Source of the DNA: Sedimentisphaerales bacterium
Lineage (GTDB): Bacteria > Planctomycetota > Phycisphaerae > Sedimentisphaerales > SM23-30
Length of the DNA: 64,000 nucleotides
Assembly: GCA_028281535.1 (NCBI GenBank)
Contig: JANQJS010000012.1
Span: 43,185-107,184, forward strand
Direction: 5' to 3'
The notes beneath the pieces are model-generated. The model did no database searches and was not told the DNA's origin. It saw only the letters and a program-made list of their open reading frames with translations. Positions 40,609 to 51,492 of the stretch are shown here, in pieces. The translations under genes and the position numbers were made by a program. Numbering within the stretch: the first letter of the stretch is position 1; the number at the start of each line of letters is the position of its first letter.

Positions 40609-42741
40609 ATGGGTTTGAGAGTCTTAATGTGTGTAAATCATAAGAAAATTATTTTATTTATTGCAGTCACTTTTATAGTTCTATCTCAGGATATATTGGC
40701 GCAAAATTATCCATCCCTAAGTATTCAGGCCGTTTTTACGAATGAGCCACCTGTGATTGATGGTAAAGGTGATGAAACATGTTGGGAAAATGCACCTGTT
40801 CTTACTAACTTTATCAGCCATCGAACCAAGCAACCCATGGACGCACTTTACCAGACCAGAGTGCGATTACTGTATGATCAATCACATTTATTTGCATTGG
40901 TTGAATGTATGGATCCTGATCCCAACAGTCTTCAAGCCATCAGTCGAAAATATGATCGGAGAATGGGCGATGAAGATCATATCGAGTTGCAACTTGACCC
41001 TCTGCACAGTAAACGTAGCGGGTATGAATTTTTAGTAAACCCGTTAGGTACCCGACGGGATCTGACGCGTAATAATTTTACCGTTACATCCACTTGGGAT
41101 GCTGATTGGTCTGCGTCATGCTCCGTGCAAGAAAATCGATGGATTGCTGAAATAGCTATTCCGATTGCTTGTATGAATTTTATTGCTAAGGATAATATTA
41201 CTTGGGGGATTAATATTCATCGAGGTTATCGTGGCAGGCAGGAACGAAGCAGCTGGTCTTATTTTACGGTAGATACGTTTGATGTCAGGCGTTTCGGAGA
41301 GCTGCAAGGGTTAAATTTGGCCGAGACCAAAGTGCCTTTGTCGTCACAATTTGAGATATATGGATCAACCACTATTGAGACAGATTCGAAGAGCAATAAA
41401 CAAGCAACCGGTGTGGACATGTCTTTACAATTAGGACCGCAATTCAATGTAACGACCACCGTTAATCCTGATTTTGGTCAAGTTGAAGCAGATGTTGATA
41501 CCATTGAATTACGAGATACCGAGCGTTTTTTGCCGGAAGAGCGTCCATTTTTTCAAGAGGGTGCTGAAATTTTCAGAACACCCATTAATATTTATTTCTC
41601 GCGGCGAATTGCGGATATCGATGCCGGTGCTAAAGGGACAGCAGCTGGAAAGGATTGGTCATTTGGATTTGTAAATATCAAAGGGGAGATTAACCGAGAC
41701 AATATACTCGGTGATCCAAATGAAGGTCGCGTATTGAATCCTGGAAACTTTACCGTGTTGCGATACACCAAGACGTTGTCAGATGATTTACAACTGGGAG
41801 CGATGTTGGTTAACTCCCAGCGAGACAATGGATATAATCGAACCGCTGGTATTGACTGGTTTCAACAACTTAATGAGCATACTGAATGGAAAACTCAATT
41901 GATTGCTTTATTGGATCGAGAGGAGCTTAGTTCAGACCAGATTGCTTTGATGAATCCTGAAGATCTTGGCGCACGCTCAAAAACAAGGCGTGAATATGCC
42001 ATTGAATCGGAATTAAAATTTAATTACCATCCTGTATCTTTTGGAACGACCTTGCGCGATATCTCAGAAAACTTTGAGCCAGACTTAGGATTTGTTCGGA
42101 GAAATAATATTCGTGGTGCTAGGAACTTTTTTCGTCTGCGCGATGATATCAAGCATGATATTATCGAGCGATATGATTTTCGAACAGAGTTTACCTATTA
42201 TGATGACAATGATAATAAAACGTCTTTGCGCGATTTTCGCCAGCGTTTTCAACTGAATTTTACCAATAAATGGGATGTTCGTCTTAGGCGAAATGATGAT
42301 TACCATCGACCCTTTAAAAATGATTTAACTGAATTTTGGCTTGGGTATGATCGTGACGATAAATGGCATTCAGTTGCAGCGTCATTCACTTTTGGAGAGT
42401 TCGAAGAGTCATCGTATGAAAGCTATATGTTGAATAAACCCTTTAAGCTTAATGATAGACTAACGATGGAATTCAATGGCGTTTATCGTAATCAAGATCC
42501 GGTTGATGGTGTAGGGACAGTCTGGTTGGCCCGATGGGTGACAGAGTGTTTTCTACCAGGCAATGCCCGTTTGAAACTTACCTATGAAAATACCAATCAG
42601 GGGCGCCATAATTACGGTGCTCTATTGGAATGGCTTCCCAATAAAAATTGGGAAGTTTACCTGGTCTATACAGATTTGGAGAATGATGAGGATGCAATTG
42701 ATGACAAAACCATTTTTGCTAAAATCACGAGGCGTTTTTAA
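40609..42741 (+). CDS. CBM9-like/DUF5916 outer-membrane protein
   Basis: A ~710-residue exported protein. After a signal peptide (ending DILAQ), residues ~35-220 form a CBM9-like domain (PPVIDGKGDETCWENAP opening; DEDHIELQLDP in the middle). From ~250 the DUF5916 region starts, with its signature VNPDFGQVEADVDTIEL and ERPFFQEGAEIF, and ends in alternating beta strands finishing TIFAKITRRF, consistent with an outer-membrane beta-barrel terminating in Phe. The family occurs in Bacteroidota, Acidobacteriota and Planctomycetota, and its substrate is unknown. GTG 40,597 is in frame, but AAGGGTGAT there serves ATG 40,609. Confidence 0.85.
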   Translation: MGLRVLMCVNHKKIILFIAVTFIVLSQDILAQNYPSLSIQAVFTNEPPVIDGKGDETCWENAPVLTNFISHRTKQPMDALYQTRVRLLYDQSHLFALVECMDPDPNSLQAISRKYDRRMGDEDHIELQLDPLHSKRSGYEFLVNPLGTRRDLTRNNFTVTSTWDADWSASCSVQENRWIAEIAIPIACMNFIAKDNITWGINIHRGYRGRQERSSWSYFTVDTFDVRRFGELQGLNLAETKVPLSSQFEIYGSTTIETDSKSNKQATGVDMSLQLGPQFNVTTTVNPDFGQVEADVDTIELRDTERFLPEERPFFQEGAEIFRTPINIYFSRRIADIDAGAKGTAAGKDWSFGFVNIKGEINRDNILGDPNEGRVLNPGNFTVLRYTKTLSDDLQLGAMLVNSQRDNGYNRTAGIDWFQQLNEHTEWKTQLIALLDREELSSDQIALMNPEDLGARSKTRREYAIESELKFNYHPVSFGTTLRDISENFEPDLGFVRRNNIRGARNFFRLRDDIKHDIIERYDFRTEFTYYDDNDNKTSLRDFRQRFQLNFTNKWDVRLRRNDDYHRPFKNDLTEFWLGYDRDDKWHSVAASFTFGEFEESSYESYMLNKPFKLNDRLTMEFNGVYRNQDPVDGVGTVWLARWVTECFLPGNARLKLTYENTNQGRHNYGALLEWLPNKNWEVYLVYTDLENDEDAIDDKTIFAKITRRF

Positions 42742-42882
42742 GGGGATGAGGTGACGTCTTTTTAATTTAGTCATCAGTGAAAATATTAAACAAGGGGATT
42801 GGCCAGGAAGTTTATTCCGTGTTAGCCTTTATAAAAAATTATGACATAAGACTATCAGTGCCATATGTATTTAAGAAATGAT

Positions 42883-43464
42883 TTATTTTACTTCAATAGC
42901 AACTTCATTTCGACGCATGATGGGCATTGTCCAGGGGTCGTTATAACGCCATAGCATCGTTTTTCCAATTGTTTCGATATTATTTTCTTTCAAATATTTT
43001 AACAATAGAGATTCTTTGCTTTTTACAATCGAATCAGTTGCTGTTCCAGAAAATCGAATAACCGCAATTTTTCTCGCTTCAATTTCAGAAAATGTGACAT
43101 CGTTAGAATTTGGTTTGGGGGCATTTTTTGTATTATAGTTTTGAGGTAAAATAAATGACATTTCGGTTTGGTTATTGTTTGATTGTGTCATAACAGGTGT
43201 GGTCATAGAAATCTTTTGCCCTGTTTCGTTATCTCCAAATATATAACCTCCTAATGGAGGGAAAGCACTATTGTCATCCTTGGCAATCGTTGTGATTAAG
43301 GTTTGTTGATGGTATTGGCGAATTTCAAACTCATCTAATTTTTGAATGACCTTGTAAGGAGTATCAACGGCACTGCTTGAGGTATATAGTCCCCACAAAA
43401 ACCAAAGTAGAAGAATAGTGCTACCTAAAATACTAAATAGCATGATGACCTTCTTTTTTAACAT
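42883..43464 (-). CDS. SOUL family heme-binding protein, membrane-anchored
   Basis: A ~193-residue protein with an N-terminal uncleaved-looking membrane segment (VIMLFSILGSTILLLWFLWG) followed by a SOUL/HEBP domain: YKVIQKLDEFEIRQY opening, LGGYIFGDNETGQKISMTTPVM (the characteristic G-x-I-x-G-x-N and MTTPV boxes), MSFILPQ, and the ending WTMPIMRRNEVAIEV. SOUL proteins bind heme or tetrapyrroles. Upstream ATGs to 43,515 exist, but GAAAGGTG before ATG 43,464 marks the start. It is monocistronic, likely periplasm-facing. Confidence 0.87.
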   Translation of the reverse strand: MLKKKVIMLFSILGSTILLLWFLWGLYTSSSAVDTPYKVIQKLDEFEIRQYHQQTLITTIAKDDNSAFPPLGGYIFGDNETGQKISMTTPVMTQSNNNQTEMSFILPQNYNTKNAPKPNSNDVTFSEIEARKIAVIRFSGTATDSIVKSKESLLLKYLKENNIETIGKTMLWRYNDPWTMPIMRRNEVAIEVK

Positions 43465-43559
43465 TATTTGACACCTTTCATTACATATACGTATCATAAG
43501 TAAGGTAGTTGGCATAAAAATGATAAAATATTATATTGATACGTACTGTTTTGGTGGGA

Positions 43560-45575
43560 CTAGTTTACGACGACATCCTTCGTTGTCCATTTATCGAGTA
43601 CACGCCTGAGATCATCCACTTTAATAGGCTTACCGAGAAAATCATTCATACCTGCTTCAAAGCATTTTTCCTGATCACTTTCATAGACATTGGCCGTTAA
43701 GGCAATGATCGGTAAATCTTTGAACCCTGCTTTACGTATTGCCTCACAGGCTTCCAAGCCATTAATATTGGGCATTTGCAGGTCCATTAAAATGATATCA
43801 TATTCATTTTCAGTGACTTTTTTTAACGCTATTTCGCCATCGTTAGCGATTTCTACCTCATGGCCTAAATTGACCAGTATTTTTTTTATAAGTTTCTGGT
43901 TAATCAAATTATCTTCAGCGACAAGGATATTTGCTTTTGTGATCTGATGATCTATGTTTGGCGATTCAGTGTTACCTGTATCAGGATTTAACTCAGTATT
44001 TTCTGGAGCATTATTTAAATCATTAGGTAGGCGTATAGTGAAAAAGAAATGACTACCACGCCCAATTTGACTGTCGATTTCTAACTGACCATTAAACATT
44101 TCAACAATTTTTGAAGATATGGTTAATCCTAAGCCGGTACCACCATATTTGCGTGTTGTACTACCATCCGCTTGGGAAAATTCTTCAAAGATTTTTTTCT
44201 GTTGACTTGGTTCAATACCTATACCTGTGTCAATGACGACGAATTTCACAACGGATTCATAATGGTCGCTGCGAATATTTTCGATGCTCAAGATAATTTG
44301 ACCATTCTCCGTAAATTTGGCCGCATTACCTAGCAGGTTGATAAGTACTTGTCTTAGGCGTCCTGGATCACCCACAAGACCTTTCGGTAAACTGGGATCG
44401 ATACGATATTCCAGTTCTACACCAGCCCGTAACTTGGGTTTGATCATTTCGCAAACATCGCGTGCGAGGGTGGTTAAATTAAACCCGATTGATTCAAATT
44501 CTAATTTACCAGCTTCAATTTTTGAAAAATCCAATATGTCATTTAATAAAACCAATAGGGCATTGCCACTACGTACAATAGTTTCCACTTGGTCTTTTTG
44601 ATCTTCATTAAGAGGGGTTTCTAAAAGCATTTCGGAAAAACCTAAAATACCATTCATAGGCGTTCGTATTTCATGGCTCATGTTTGCCAGGAATTCACTT
44701 TTTGACTGATTAGCATGCTGAGCTTCTTTGGCCATCTGGATAGCCTTTTGTTGCGAGGCTCGGATTTCTGCATTCATGGTGCGAATGTCATTTGCCATGG
44801 TATTAAAAGATTCAGTGAGGTCGATGAACTCTTTGATGTCATTTTTTGCTTTAATATCTTTGGTCTTTTTTCCCTGGCCTATATCAAAAGCCTTTTGTTG
44901 TAAGATTTCGATCGGCTGACTAATCAAATGAACAAAGCGTCTAATAAGTAGTGCTACGATGAAGATAGCGACGAGAGAAAATGTAATACTATTGACCAGG
45001 ATATTGTCTTGGTTGGCAGTAACCAGTTTATAGCTTTCTTCCAATTCTTCTGTTTCTTCTGTCATAGCTGCTTCAAGATAGTCATAAATAGAATCTCGAA
45101 TATTGGCAACATATTCATTGTTTTTTTTGAATCTGGTATTCGAGGTTAAATTTTTGCTTGTATGAATCAAGTTTTGGCAATATTGCGTGAGTTTTTTTGT
45201 TAAATCATGCAAGTTTTTTGCCCAAGAGAGTTCTAGTTCATCTTCACATGCATTAGTATATTGGTTTAACCATTTATTAAGTTCCTGTTTTATTTGAAAA
45301 AAATGTTTTTCGCTTGTTAAAAAGAGAATGTTGTCGCCTGTTTCATGTGGGGCTGAATTTTCAATCGTATGGTCAATGGCCATGCGTGATAATTGATGAA
45401 CCAATAATTTAATATGATTTAAAGCACTCAGCTGAGGTATTTTTTCTTCAATCACATTATCGAATTCTTTTTTGGACGTGGCAGAAAAATAGATGCCGCT
45501 ACCAGAAATCCCAAAGATCAATAAGAGAATGACGGAAAAGTTTGTCATCAATTTGTGCTTGATAGAATGTACCAT
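43560..45575 (-). CDS. Hybrid sensor histidine kinase
   Basis: A 671-residue membrane sensor. Two transmembrane helices (~12-30 and ~193-212) enclose a helical periplasmic domain of ~160 residues, likely four-helix-bundle. HAMP (~213-268) and a short coiled coil are followed by HisKA with the phospho-accepting His in [18 protein letters not shown] (~298-315), HATPase with [19 protein letters not shown] and [10 protein letters not shown], and a C-terminal receiver with VAEDNLINQ and acceptor Asp in ILMDLQMP (~597). This is the BarA/TorS-like layout without a Hpt domain; the signal and output are unknown. It is transcribed alone. Confidence 0.93.
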   Translation of the reverse strand: MVHSIKHKLMTNFSVILLLIFGISGSGIYFSATSKKEFDNVIEEKIPQLSALNHIKLLVHQLSRMAIDHTIENSAPHETGDNILFLTSEKHFFQIKQELNKWLNQYTNACEDELELSWAKNLHDLTKKLTQYCQNLIHTSKNLTSNTRFKKNNEYVANIRDSIYDYLEAAMTEETEELEESYKLVTANQDNILVNSITFSLVAIFIVALLIRRFVHLISQPIEILQQKAFDIGQGKKTKDIKAKNDIKEFIDLTESFNTMANDIRTMNAEIRASQQKAIQMAKEAQHANQSKSEFLANMSHEIRTPMNGILGFSEMLLETPLNEDQKDQVETIVRSGNALLVLLNDILDFSKIEAGKLEFESIGFNLTTLARDVCEMIKPKLRAGVELEYRIDPSLPKGLVGDPGRLRQVLINLLGNAAKFTENGQIILSIENIRSDHYESVVKFVVIDTGIGIEPSQQKKIFEEFSQADGSTTRKYGGTGLGLTISSKIVEMFNGQLEIDSQIGRGSHFFFTIRLPNDLNNAPENTELNPDTGNTESPNIDHQITKANILVAEDNLINQKLIKKILVNLGHEVEIANDGEIALKKVTENEYDIILMDLQMPNINGLEACEAIRKAGFKDLPIIALTANVYESDQEKCFEAGMNDFLGKPIKVDDLRRVLDKWTTKDVVVN

Positions 45576-45927
45576 AAAACAATTTGCCCTGCTGGCTAGG
45601 TCGCGATGAAAATACTTAGATTGGTTCCTTTCCTTAAAAGGAAAAAATAATAGTAATTTATATTAGATATCTATTGATTCATTAACATAACATCCCTACT
45701 TAAAAAGAGTTATTTATTACTCATCGGTCAGGTTAAACATCGAGTTTTCAAAAAATACCAAAGAGAAAGGGCTAGTTATCTGGACGTAAAAACCCAATTA
45801 ATGGAGCAATATCCCTGTTATTAAGATACCGATAATGTTAGTGAAATTACTTATCAATATTTTGTTTTGTGAGTCCAGATAATTGGAGCATTGATAGTAA
45901 TTGTAATATAGAGAGGTGGGGGGTGTT
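45576..45927. other. Intergenic region with a spaced 10-bp inverted repeat
   Basis: 352 bases, no ORF. TTATCTGGAC at 45,776-45,785 and its exact complement GTCCAGATAA at 45,873-45,882 are 87 bases apart, each followed or preceded by AAT and GGAGCA words. It could be the terminator/UTR zone of the desaturase gene or operator half-sites. Confidence 0.4.
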
Positions 45928-46902
45928 CTATATCTCAGCTAGGCCAACCATTTGCTGCTTATCCACATCCCATACTTTTAAACGCAGGCAACGATAGATA
46001 TCACTTGGTTTAAAGGATGTTATTTTAGGTGACTGTAGTTCTGGAAATTTTTTCATCACTTCTGGTAAGCGATAGAAGGGAATGCGTGCGTTAAGGTGAT
46101 GGATGTGATGATAGCCTATGTTTCCAGTAAACCAGTGCATCAATGGGTTCATCTTAAAAAAACTGGATGACTCCAAAGCGGCTTTTTCATAGGCCCATCC
46201 TTTTTTGTCCATATAGAGAACGCCTGGAAAATTGTGTTGGGCATAAAAAAGATACGAGCCGATGGCGCTGCTGATAAAGCATGGTATGATTAGGAAAAGT
46301 ACTAGCGATTGCCATCCCAGTCCAAACAGTAGTAAGCTGCCAAAACTAAAGTGCACAATTAATGAGAACAATCCATCGAGATGTTTTTTGGGTTGACTTA
46401 AAAATGGCAGTAAACACATGCCTAACATGAATACTGTAATGTATCCAAATAAAAGTGTGAGTGGGTGGCGAGCGAACAAATATTGAAATCGCTTTTTGCG
46501 TGGTAATCGAAGATAGAATTTTTTTGTCATCACCGGAAATGATCCATAAGATGCGCCCATAAGGATCGAATTGTGATGATGATGATAATCATGCGAACTT
46601 TTCCAGATACTACTTGGGGTTAGTGCAAGGAGCCCAAACAATTGCATAAAAAAATCTGCGATTTTAGATTTCGCAAGGATGGATTTATGCTGATGGTCAT
46701 GGTAAATGACGAATACGCGAACTAAAATAAAACCGCTAATGATCGAGCATGCTATTTTGGCGATCGTCGGAATATTTAGTAGCGTTCCTGAAAGGAAGAT
46801 TAGCCAAATGACTCCGGTGGATATGATCATCCACCAGCTTTTTGACTGTCGATCAGTTGCGAATTCTTTGGTAGCGAGGATCAGTTCTTTTCCACTTCTC
46901 AT
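45928..46902 (-). CDS. Membrane fatty acid desaturase (acyl-lipid type)
   Basis: A 324-residue integral membrane desaturase, which inserts a double bond into acyl chains of lipids using a di-iron centre. Three histidine boxes are intact: HDHQH (~69-73), HDYHHHH (~104-110, H-x2-HH) and GYHHIHH (~263-269, H-x2-HH). Four or more hydrophobic segments (~28-66, ~87-97, ~151-170, ~182-221) fit the family. The pattern is nearest to delta-12/omega-6 type, but regiospecificity cannot be read from sequence. No good Shine-Dalgarno precedes ATG 46,902. Confidence 0.9.
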   Translation of the reverse strand: MRSGKELILATKEFATDRQSKSWWMIISTGVIWLIFLSGTLLNIPTIAKIACSIISGFILVRVFVIYHDHQHKSILAKSKIADFFMQLFGLLALTPSSIWKSSHDYHHHHNSILMGASYGSFPVMTKKFYLRLPRKKRFQYLFARHPLTLLFGYITVFMLGMCLLPFLSQPKKHLDGLFSLIVHFSFGSLLLFGLGWQSLVLFLIIPCFISSAIGSYLFYAQHNFPGVLYMDKKGWAYEKAALESSSFFKMNPLMHWFTGNIGYHHIHHLNARIPFYRLPEVMKKFPELQSPKITSFKPSDIYRCLRLKVWDVDKQQMVGLAEI

Positions 46903-47392
46903 TATTTTATCGAGCTTTCTATCAAACAGTTGTCGTTGCTTAGGTTAAGATAAATGGTCATGAAAAGAGAAATTGGGGTGGCCAGAAAACTATAGTGTCT
47001 GTCATAGACCTTCATTGCTCGATTTGTGCACCAAGTTACTATTAACAAAGGTAATTATATGAATATGTGATGTGATGTACAAGCTTGTAAAATGTTAATG
47101 ATTTTTATGGCCATTGGCAAGGGGTTAACCACCACAAAACTAACCGGGAAGATCATATAACTTATTTTTAAATAATATTTTAAGAAGTAAAGAGTTGTTT
47201 TATTCATTTTTTTCTAGACAGGGACATTGGTTTTTGTTAATTTATGTAAGTTAGCTGACGCTAACAATTTTGGTGGTTTTCCAAAACATGTGATGTAAGA
47301 TTTGTCTGCTGGCTTTTTTTACTCACAAAAAGTTTGCCGTGGCTAACTTTTGGCCCGGAATAATAAATATTAACGAAAGGACTTGATAGATT
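46903..47392. other. Divergent intergenic region with a palindrome
   Basis: 490 AT-rich bases without a gene. GTTAGC-TGAC-GCTAAC at 47,250-47,265 is a perfect palindromic stem that could be an operator or 5' UTR hairpin of the porin gene; GGCTAAC recurs near 47,340. AAAGGA precedes ATG 47,393 by 12 bases. Confidence 0.4.
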
Positions 47393-48628
47393 ATGAAAAT
47401 GAGGAGCGTAGTGTGGTTGTGGGTTGTTGTTTGTTTAACTTCTGGGGTATCTGCTGAAACGTTAGATGATAACGCGTCAAGCAGTATTGTTGAACAATCT
47501 CGTTTGCTAGAAAATCAACTTGATCTGTTTAAGCCTCTGCATGAATCAGGGATAACGACTGAGTCATCTTTAATCATCGATTACTCAAAGAATCTACGAG
47601 GAGGAGCTGACACATCAGGTGATGCCACGCGGCACCTATTTGATTTCAATATGACCTTTGATTTAGATCAAATTTTGGGTATTGAGCGGGCAACCTTTTT
47701 TGTCGACTTTCAAACGCAGAATGGTCAGGATGGCAGCGAAGAAGTCGGTGACATTCAAGCTTTTTCTAATATTGATGAAGCCGATTTTACCGCCTTGTAT
47801 GAAGTTTGGTATGAACAATGGTTTGGCGATATACTTCGTTTAAAAATTGGTAAAGTGGATGCAAATAGTGAGTTTGCTTTTGTGGAACATGGTGGAGAAT
47901 TTATCAATTCATCTCCCGGTTTTAGTCCAACGATTTTTGCGCTGCCAACTTATCCAGATCCTGCAATGAGTATTAATGTATTTGTCTATCCATCTTCAGA
48001 TAGTTATGTTGGTTTGGCTGTTTATGATGGTGCCGCACAAGAAGGCGTTAAAGTGGGGCGTCGGGGGCCAAGTACATTTTATGAAGATCCAGCTGATTTA
48101 TTTTACATTGGAGAAGCAGGGAAATCCTGGTCTGGTGGAGACTCAAATCTCAATGGTCGTTTAGGCGTTGGTGTTTGGCACCATGATGGCAGTTTTACAC
48201 GGTTTGATGGCACAACCGATCATGGCACTTTTGGATATTATGTAGTCGTGGACCAGCAACTCTATCGTGAAAACCCTGATGACCCAGGTGATAGCCAGGG
48301 CATTGGTGGTTTTTTGCAATTGGGTATAGCAGATGGGGATGTCAGTGAAATCAAGCATCATTACAGTTTAGGTGCTGCCTGGACCGGGGCGATGGATGGA
48401 CGCGATGATGATATAACGGGATTAATGCTCAGTTATGTTGAACTATCTGATACAACCGGTAGTGGCTTTACCGAAGATTTTGAGTTGGCCATCGAACTAT
48501 TTCATCGATTACAGATTACCCCGTGGTTTGCAATCAAACCTGATTTGCAATGGATCATTAATCCTGGCGGAGATAAAACCCTTAGTGACGCCCTCGTGGC
48601 AACCCTAAGGACAGAATTGATATTTTAA
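47393..48628 (+). CDS. oprB: OprB-like carbohydrate-selective porin
   Basis: A 411-residue outer-membrane protein. Signal peptide ~1-22 (VSAE). The barrel shows the OprB family's run of strands: TFFVDFQTQNGQD, LYEVWYEQWFGDILRLKIGKVDANSEFAF, FALPTYPDPAMSINVFVYP, VGLAVYDGA, GVGVWHHDGSF, and the C-terminus IKPDLQWIINPGG...VATLRTELIF, ending in Phe. The family allows passive sugar uptake through the outer membrane. The stop is 13 bases from the converging cheV stop. No sugar genes are adjacent. Confidence 0.88.
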   Translation: MKMRSVVWLWVVVCLTSGVSAETLDDNASSSIVEQSRLLENQLDLFKPLHESGITTESSLIIDYSKNLRGGADTSGDATRHLFDFNMTFDLDQILGIERATFFVDFQTQNGQDGSEEVGDIQAFSNIDEADFTALYEVWYEQWFGDILRLKIGKVDANSEFAFVEHGGEFINSSPGFSPTIFALPTYPDPAMSINVFVYPSSDSYVGLAVYDGAAQEGVKVGRRGPSTFYEDPADLFYIGEAGKSWSGGDSNLNGRLGVGVWHHDGSFTRFDGTTDHGTFGYYVVVDQQLYRENPDDPGDSQGIGGFLQLGIADGDVSEIKHHYSLGAAWTGAMDGRDDDITGLMLSYVELSDTTGSGFTEDFELAIELFHRLQITPWFAIKPDLQWIINPGGDKTLSDALVATLRTELIF

Positions 48629-48641
48629 GTTATGAAAGGAC

Positions 48642-49550
48642 CTAGGCTTTTAGCAGTTTCGCGGTAAATTCATCAACCGTTTCAGCGATTTTGTAGCCAT
48701 CGCTTTTTTGGATTTGTGCATCCGCACCGACAGATTTGCCTTTATTCTGATTACCTGCAGTAGCAATGGATGATATTAGAATTACTGGGATATGTTTAAG
48801 GGTTGGATCTTCTTTGATGTTTCGTGTTAAACGCAAACCATCCATGTGTGGCATTTCGATATCCGATAAAACAATATCGCATGGACCATGTTCATCCTCT
48901 TTGCTTTTTAGCAAGGCGTCCCATGCCGCTTTACCATTTGAATAAACAGACACATTATGGTAACCGCTTTTTTCAAGATAATTTTGTAAGCTTTTACGAA
49001 CAACTGTAGAATCATCCACGATGAAAATGCGTGCATCTTTGGGAGAGATATCCTCTGGTTCAGGTATCTCTGGTAAGTTTGGGCTGGGAACATTCAGAAT
49101 TTTATCAGTCAATGTTTCAAAGTCGACAATCAAATAAGTTTTATCATCAAAATTAGTGGTACCAGTTATTGGAACATTTTTGTTCTGTAAGTAGGGCGAT
49201 GGTGCTTCAATATCCGTCCAGCTGAGCCGTTTAATTTCACGAACTTCATCGACCAGAATCCCACATTGAAATGCATTGTATTCAACAATGATTATCTGTC
49301 CTTTGCCATCGCGAGTCGTATCACCTTCCATATCAAAATATTTGCCTAGATTTAGAAGGGTTAAAACGCTATCTCGTAATTTAAAACTTCCTTCAACGGA
49401 TTCATGAGCATGAGGCAACTGGATTATTTTAGGGCGTTCGATGATTTCGCGTACCTTAGCAACATTAACACCAAATGGCGTACCATCTAGATAAAAGGTT
49501 AGTAATTCAATTTCGTTGGTACCTGCTTCGAGAAGAATGTTATGTGCCAT
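48642..49550 (-). CDS. cheV: Chemotaxis coupling protein CheV (CheW-receiver)
   Basis: A 302-residue cytoplasmic protein: CheW-like domain (~10-155; LLTFYLDGTPFGVNVAKVREI, with later QCGILVDEVREIKRLSW) followed by a receiver (~172-300) with IFIVDDST, acceptor Asp in CDIVLSDIEMPHMDG and the KSDGY region in place of the usual Lys-Pro. CheV links receptors to CheA and adapts by phosphorylation. No other che genes are nearby, but its presence implies chemotaxis elsewhere in the genome. Weak Shine-Dalgarno. Confidence 0.93.
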   Translation of the reverse strand: MAHNILLEAGTNEIELLTFYLDGTPFGVNVAKVREIIERPKIIQLPHAHESVEGSFKLRDSVLTLLNLGKYFDMEGDTTRDGKGQIIIVEYNAFQCGILVDEVREIKRLSWTDIEAPSPYLQNKNVPITGTTNFDDKTYLIVDFETLTDKILNVPSPNLPEIPEPEDISPKDARIFIVDDSTVVRKSLQNYLEKSGYHNVSVYSNGKAAWDALLKSKEDEHGPCDIVLSDIEMPHMDGLRLTRNIKEDPTLKHIPVILISSIATAGNQNKGKSVGADAQIQKSDGYKIAETVDEFTAKLLKA

Positions 49551-49779
49551 GAGTTAGCTTTCTAAATCAGTTTGTGAAATATTATTGGACTCTCATCTCC
49601 CACTTTGGTTTACATTAATTCATCGAAGAAAATATAAGACAACTTAAGCAAGTGTGGATAATCCTATAGATTAATTTTACAATTAGATATGCTCTATATA
49701 ATTGGCTAATTTTAAAAGCGTTAGATGTGTTATTTAATATTCAAGTTGTTACCAGCAATTCACACGACCTATAATGAAC

Positions 49780-51492
49780 TTATTCATAAGCGTCAGGTGA
49801 GCCATCCGAATCAGGTAATATGGGGGCTGTTTTGTCATGTTCGCTTTTCACTTGATTCAGAAGAATTAGGTGTTGATTCACATGTTCAGCAATACTCAGA
49901 CCAACCTGTTCTTCCTCATCCACTACCACATGTGCTCCTGCTACTTCCAGCTCCCATCGAAATACATGATAGCGGCTTCGAGCAATGATACCAGTATAGG
50001 GAGACATCACTCGGATTTCAGAGATCATCTTTCGAGTTGCTTGCGGATCAGGTATGGTAATAACCACCATTTTAGCATGTGTAACATGCAAATGCTCTAA
50101 TATATTCGCATGAGTCGCATCGCCAATATAAGTTTGAAATCCCATATCACGTGCATTTCGAATCATATCTGGATTTAAATCGACGACCGCAACTTGTACA
50201 TGTAAAGATCGTAACAATTGTCCTACGGCTTGACCAGCAGGACCAAATCCAACAATAATAATATAAGGTCCGGCATCTTCCTCCGGTTCCTGATGCGGAT
50301 CATGTTGTTTGTTTTTCGATAATAGCAGTTGAAATTTAGATCCTACTGTAGGGGCAAAAGCCACCAGATAGGGCGTTAGAAATAAACTAATAATGGTCAC
50401 AGACAAGATTAAATTAAAAGGTGTTTCTGTGATCAATCCTTTTTGATTAGCAATTTGCGCAAGAACGAACGAAAATTCCCCCACTTGTGCCAGGCAAATA
50501 CCCGTCGCGAGCGAATAGGCATGTGTGTTGCGGAAACAACGTGCAATGGCATAGATGATCACGGTTTTGCCAAATAGAACAACGATGGTTACCAGTAGCA
50601 CCATGCCTATATTCTGGAAAATCCACGCCGGGTTTGCCAGCATACCTATCGTACTAAAAAAGAGTGTCACCAGAACCGTTCGCAAAGAAACAATATCCGA
50701 TCGAATCTGGGTGGCAAAAGGGGATTCTGCCAAAACAACCCCTGCAATAAAAGCACCGATACTGGGAGAAAATTCCAGATGATGAGCCAGCCAGGCCGAC
50801 CCCATTGCTGTATTGATCGCCAGGAGAATTGGAAGTTCGCGGTTACGTACAAAAATTTCGCTATGCAATACCCAGGGAACGATGTAATTGAAAAGCACGT
50901 AAAATCCAGCAACCATGGGAATCAGTACCAAAATCTTTTTACCCATTTGCCAGATAATGACCGATGCCGAACCATCATCGCCTAGCATATTAACGATCAG
51001 CACAATAGGTATGAGTGCCATATCTTGGAGTAAGAGAATACCGACAGAATTTCGGCCATAGATACTGTCAATCACTGCTCGGTCGATCAAAATTCGAAGC
51101 ACACATGCCGTACTGCTCAACGCAATCATACAGCCAATCGCCAAAGAGGTCTTTGAGTTAAACCCGAGCCACATACAGATGCAGGCTGTAATAATCGTGG
51201 TAGCAGTCACTTGAATCAGTCCGCCGCCAATAGCAATCGCACCCATTTGTTTTAGGCGTTTGAAAGAAAACTCAAGCCCGATACTAAAGAGCAAAAGGGC
51301 GATCCCTAACTCGGCGATCATATCCACGCTTTCTTGGTGGCGGATGAGTTTTAGCGCATGTGGGCCGATGAGAATCCCCGCCAGCAAGTACCCTAAAATG
51401 GCACTTTGCTTGAGCCGTTCAAATATGATGCCCATGATCAGGGCGGCTGTTAAAAGCAGCAGAATATTTAATAATATTGACCAGTCTTCCAT
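49780..51492 (-). CDS. KefB/CPA2-type cation:proton antiporter with TrkA-N domain
   Basis: A 570-residue transporter. About 11-13 membrane helices (residues 5-370) form a Na+/H+ exchanger (CPA2) domain, with the family's GYLLAGILIGPHALKLI, ELGIALLLFSIGLEFS and GAFIAGVVLAESPF segments. After a linker, residues ~410-530 are a TrkA-N/RCK Rossmann domain starting YIIIVGFGPAGQAVGQLL with acidic D in VVDLNPDM and YIGDATHANILEHL. Such proteins export K+ or Na+ in exchange for protons and are gated by nucleotide. AGGACCTC precedes ATG 51,492. No KefF/KefG-like partner is adjacent. Confidence 0.92.
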   Translation of the reverse strand: MEDWSILLNILLLLTAALIMGIIFERLKQSAILGYLLAGILIGPHALKLIRHQESVDMIAELGIALLLFSIGLEFSFKRLKQMGAIAIGGGLIQVTATTIITACICMWLGFNSKTSLAIGCMIALSSTACVLRILIDRAVIDSIYGRNSVGILLLQDMALIPIVLIVNMLGDDGSASVIIWQMGKKILVLIPMVAGFYVLFNYIVPWVLHSEIFVRNRELPILLAINTAMGSAWLAHHLEFSPSIGAFIAGVVLAESPFATQIRSDIVSLRTVLVTLFFSTIGMLANPAWIFQNIGMVLLVTIVVLFGKTVIIYAIARCFRNTHAYSLATGICLAQVGEFSFVLAQIANQKGLITETPFNLILSVTIISLFLTPYLVAFAPTVGSKFQLLLSKNKQHDPHQEPEEDAGPYIIIVGFGPAGQAVGQLLRSLHVQVAVVDLNPDMIRNARDMGFQTYIGDATHANILEHLHVTHAKMVVITIPDPQATRKMISEIRVMSPYTGIIARSRYHVFRWELEVAGAHVVVDEEEQVGLSIAEHVNQHLILLNQVKSEHDKTAPILPDSDGSPDAYE

